Assembly: GCA_905236265.1 (NCBI GenBank)
Contig: CAJOOV010000075.1
Span: 1-5,320 of the forward strand
Length of the DNA stretch: 5,320 nucleotides
Reading direction: 5' to 3'
DNA from: an uncultured Oscillospiraceae bacterium
Lineage (GTDB): Bacteria; Bacillota; Clostridia; Oscillospirales; Oscillospiraceae
Made by a program: the position numbers and the translations under genes. Every line of letters starts with the position of its first letter. Position 1 is the stretch's first letter. Shown here piece after piece: positions 5,121 to 5,320 of the stretch. The notes below the pieces were generated by a model that was given only the letters and a program-made list of their open reading frames with translations, was not told the DNA's origin and did no database searches.

Positions 5121-5320
5121 TCAGGCCTTATACTCGTCAAAATCGTACTTGATTACGCCGAAGGGAGTCTCCTGCTCCCGGAGGGCAATGCTCTTGGCTA
5201 TGGCGCGGATCTCGTCAGCGGTCACGCTGCGTCCCAGCTCCACGCCGTCATAGCCCAGCGCCTTCACCTGCTGCATGACAGACTTGAAGTTTTCGGGAGT
5301 GTTCTCCAGAAGATCTCTCA
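5121..5320 (-). CDS. 3' end of a gene cut by the window edge; sugar phosphate isomerase-like fragment, possibly truncated
   Basis: The last 65 codons of a minus-strand gene are visible, ending in TGA at 5123-5121; the start lies beyond the window. The visible protein begins RDLLENTPENFKSVMQQVK, continues ALGYDGVELG, then VTADEIRAIAKS, and ends in KYDFDEYKA. The first 45 residues strongly resemble the N-terminal beginning of sugar phosphate isomerase/epimerase TIM barrels, which typically read LYTVRDLL, then a helix, then GYDGVEL. In such proteins about 200 further residues should follow, but the frame closes after about 20 more. I see no continuation in the other frames of this stretch. It may be a truncated remnant, a short stand-alone protein, or the tail of a longer protein that only looks similar. 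An 88-base gap separates it from the SnoaL-like gene. Confidence 0.6.
   Translation of the reverse strand, partial: RDLLENTPENFKSVMQQVKALGYDGVELGRSVTADEIRAIAKSIALREQETPFGVIKYDFDEYKA

Overview
The window looks like chromosomal DNA from an anaerobic gut member of the Clostridia, most likely Oscillospirales. The evidence is a moderately high G+C content, strong AGGAGG-type ribosome binding sites, dense gene packing, and short stem-loop terminators between operons. No rRNA, tRNA, CRISPR array or transposase is visible, so the taxonomic placement is inference.

Layout. Positions 1-127 are a leader with a GC-rich hairpin. A two-gene plus-strand operon follows: a cytoplasmic two-domain GH43 glycosidase of the beta-xylosidase/arabinofuranosidase type (128-1744), then an alpha/beta-hydrolase fold esterase (1770-2801) 25 bases downstream. 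Positions 2802-2957 separate this operon from a convergent minus-strand operon and hold two hairpins, one of them a clear intrinsic terminator for the minus strand. The minus-strand operon, read right to left, encodes a 143-residue protein resembling the beta subunit of C-glycoside deglycosidase (3959-4390), then a 328-residue TIM-barrel protein resembling the catalytic alpha subunit (2958-3944). Upstream of that pair lies a 227-base non-coding stretch rich in small palindromes. Next come a terminator (4618-4647), a SnoaL-like/NTF2-fold protein (4664-5032), an 88-base gap with a hairpin that could compete with the ribosome binding site, and the 3' end of another minus-strand gene. That last gene resembles the N-terminal start of a sugar phosphate isomerase but stops early (5121 to beyond 5320).

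How the genes may work together. The GH43 enzyme and esterase would trim and deacetylate imported plant oligosaccharides or glycosides inside the cell. The alpha/beta pair would cleave the C-C bond of a 3-oxo-C-glycoside, as known for puerarin- and flavone C-glucoside-degrading gut bacteria. That chemistry needs a prior oxidation of the sugar by a Gfo/Idh/MocA-type oxidoreductase, and none lies in the window. The substrate is therefore unknown, and the link between the two operons is inference from proximity. The most notable content is this deglycosidase-like pair beside xylan-type enzymes, the truncated-looking isomerase at the right edge, and two structured non-coding regions.
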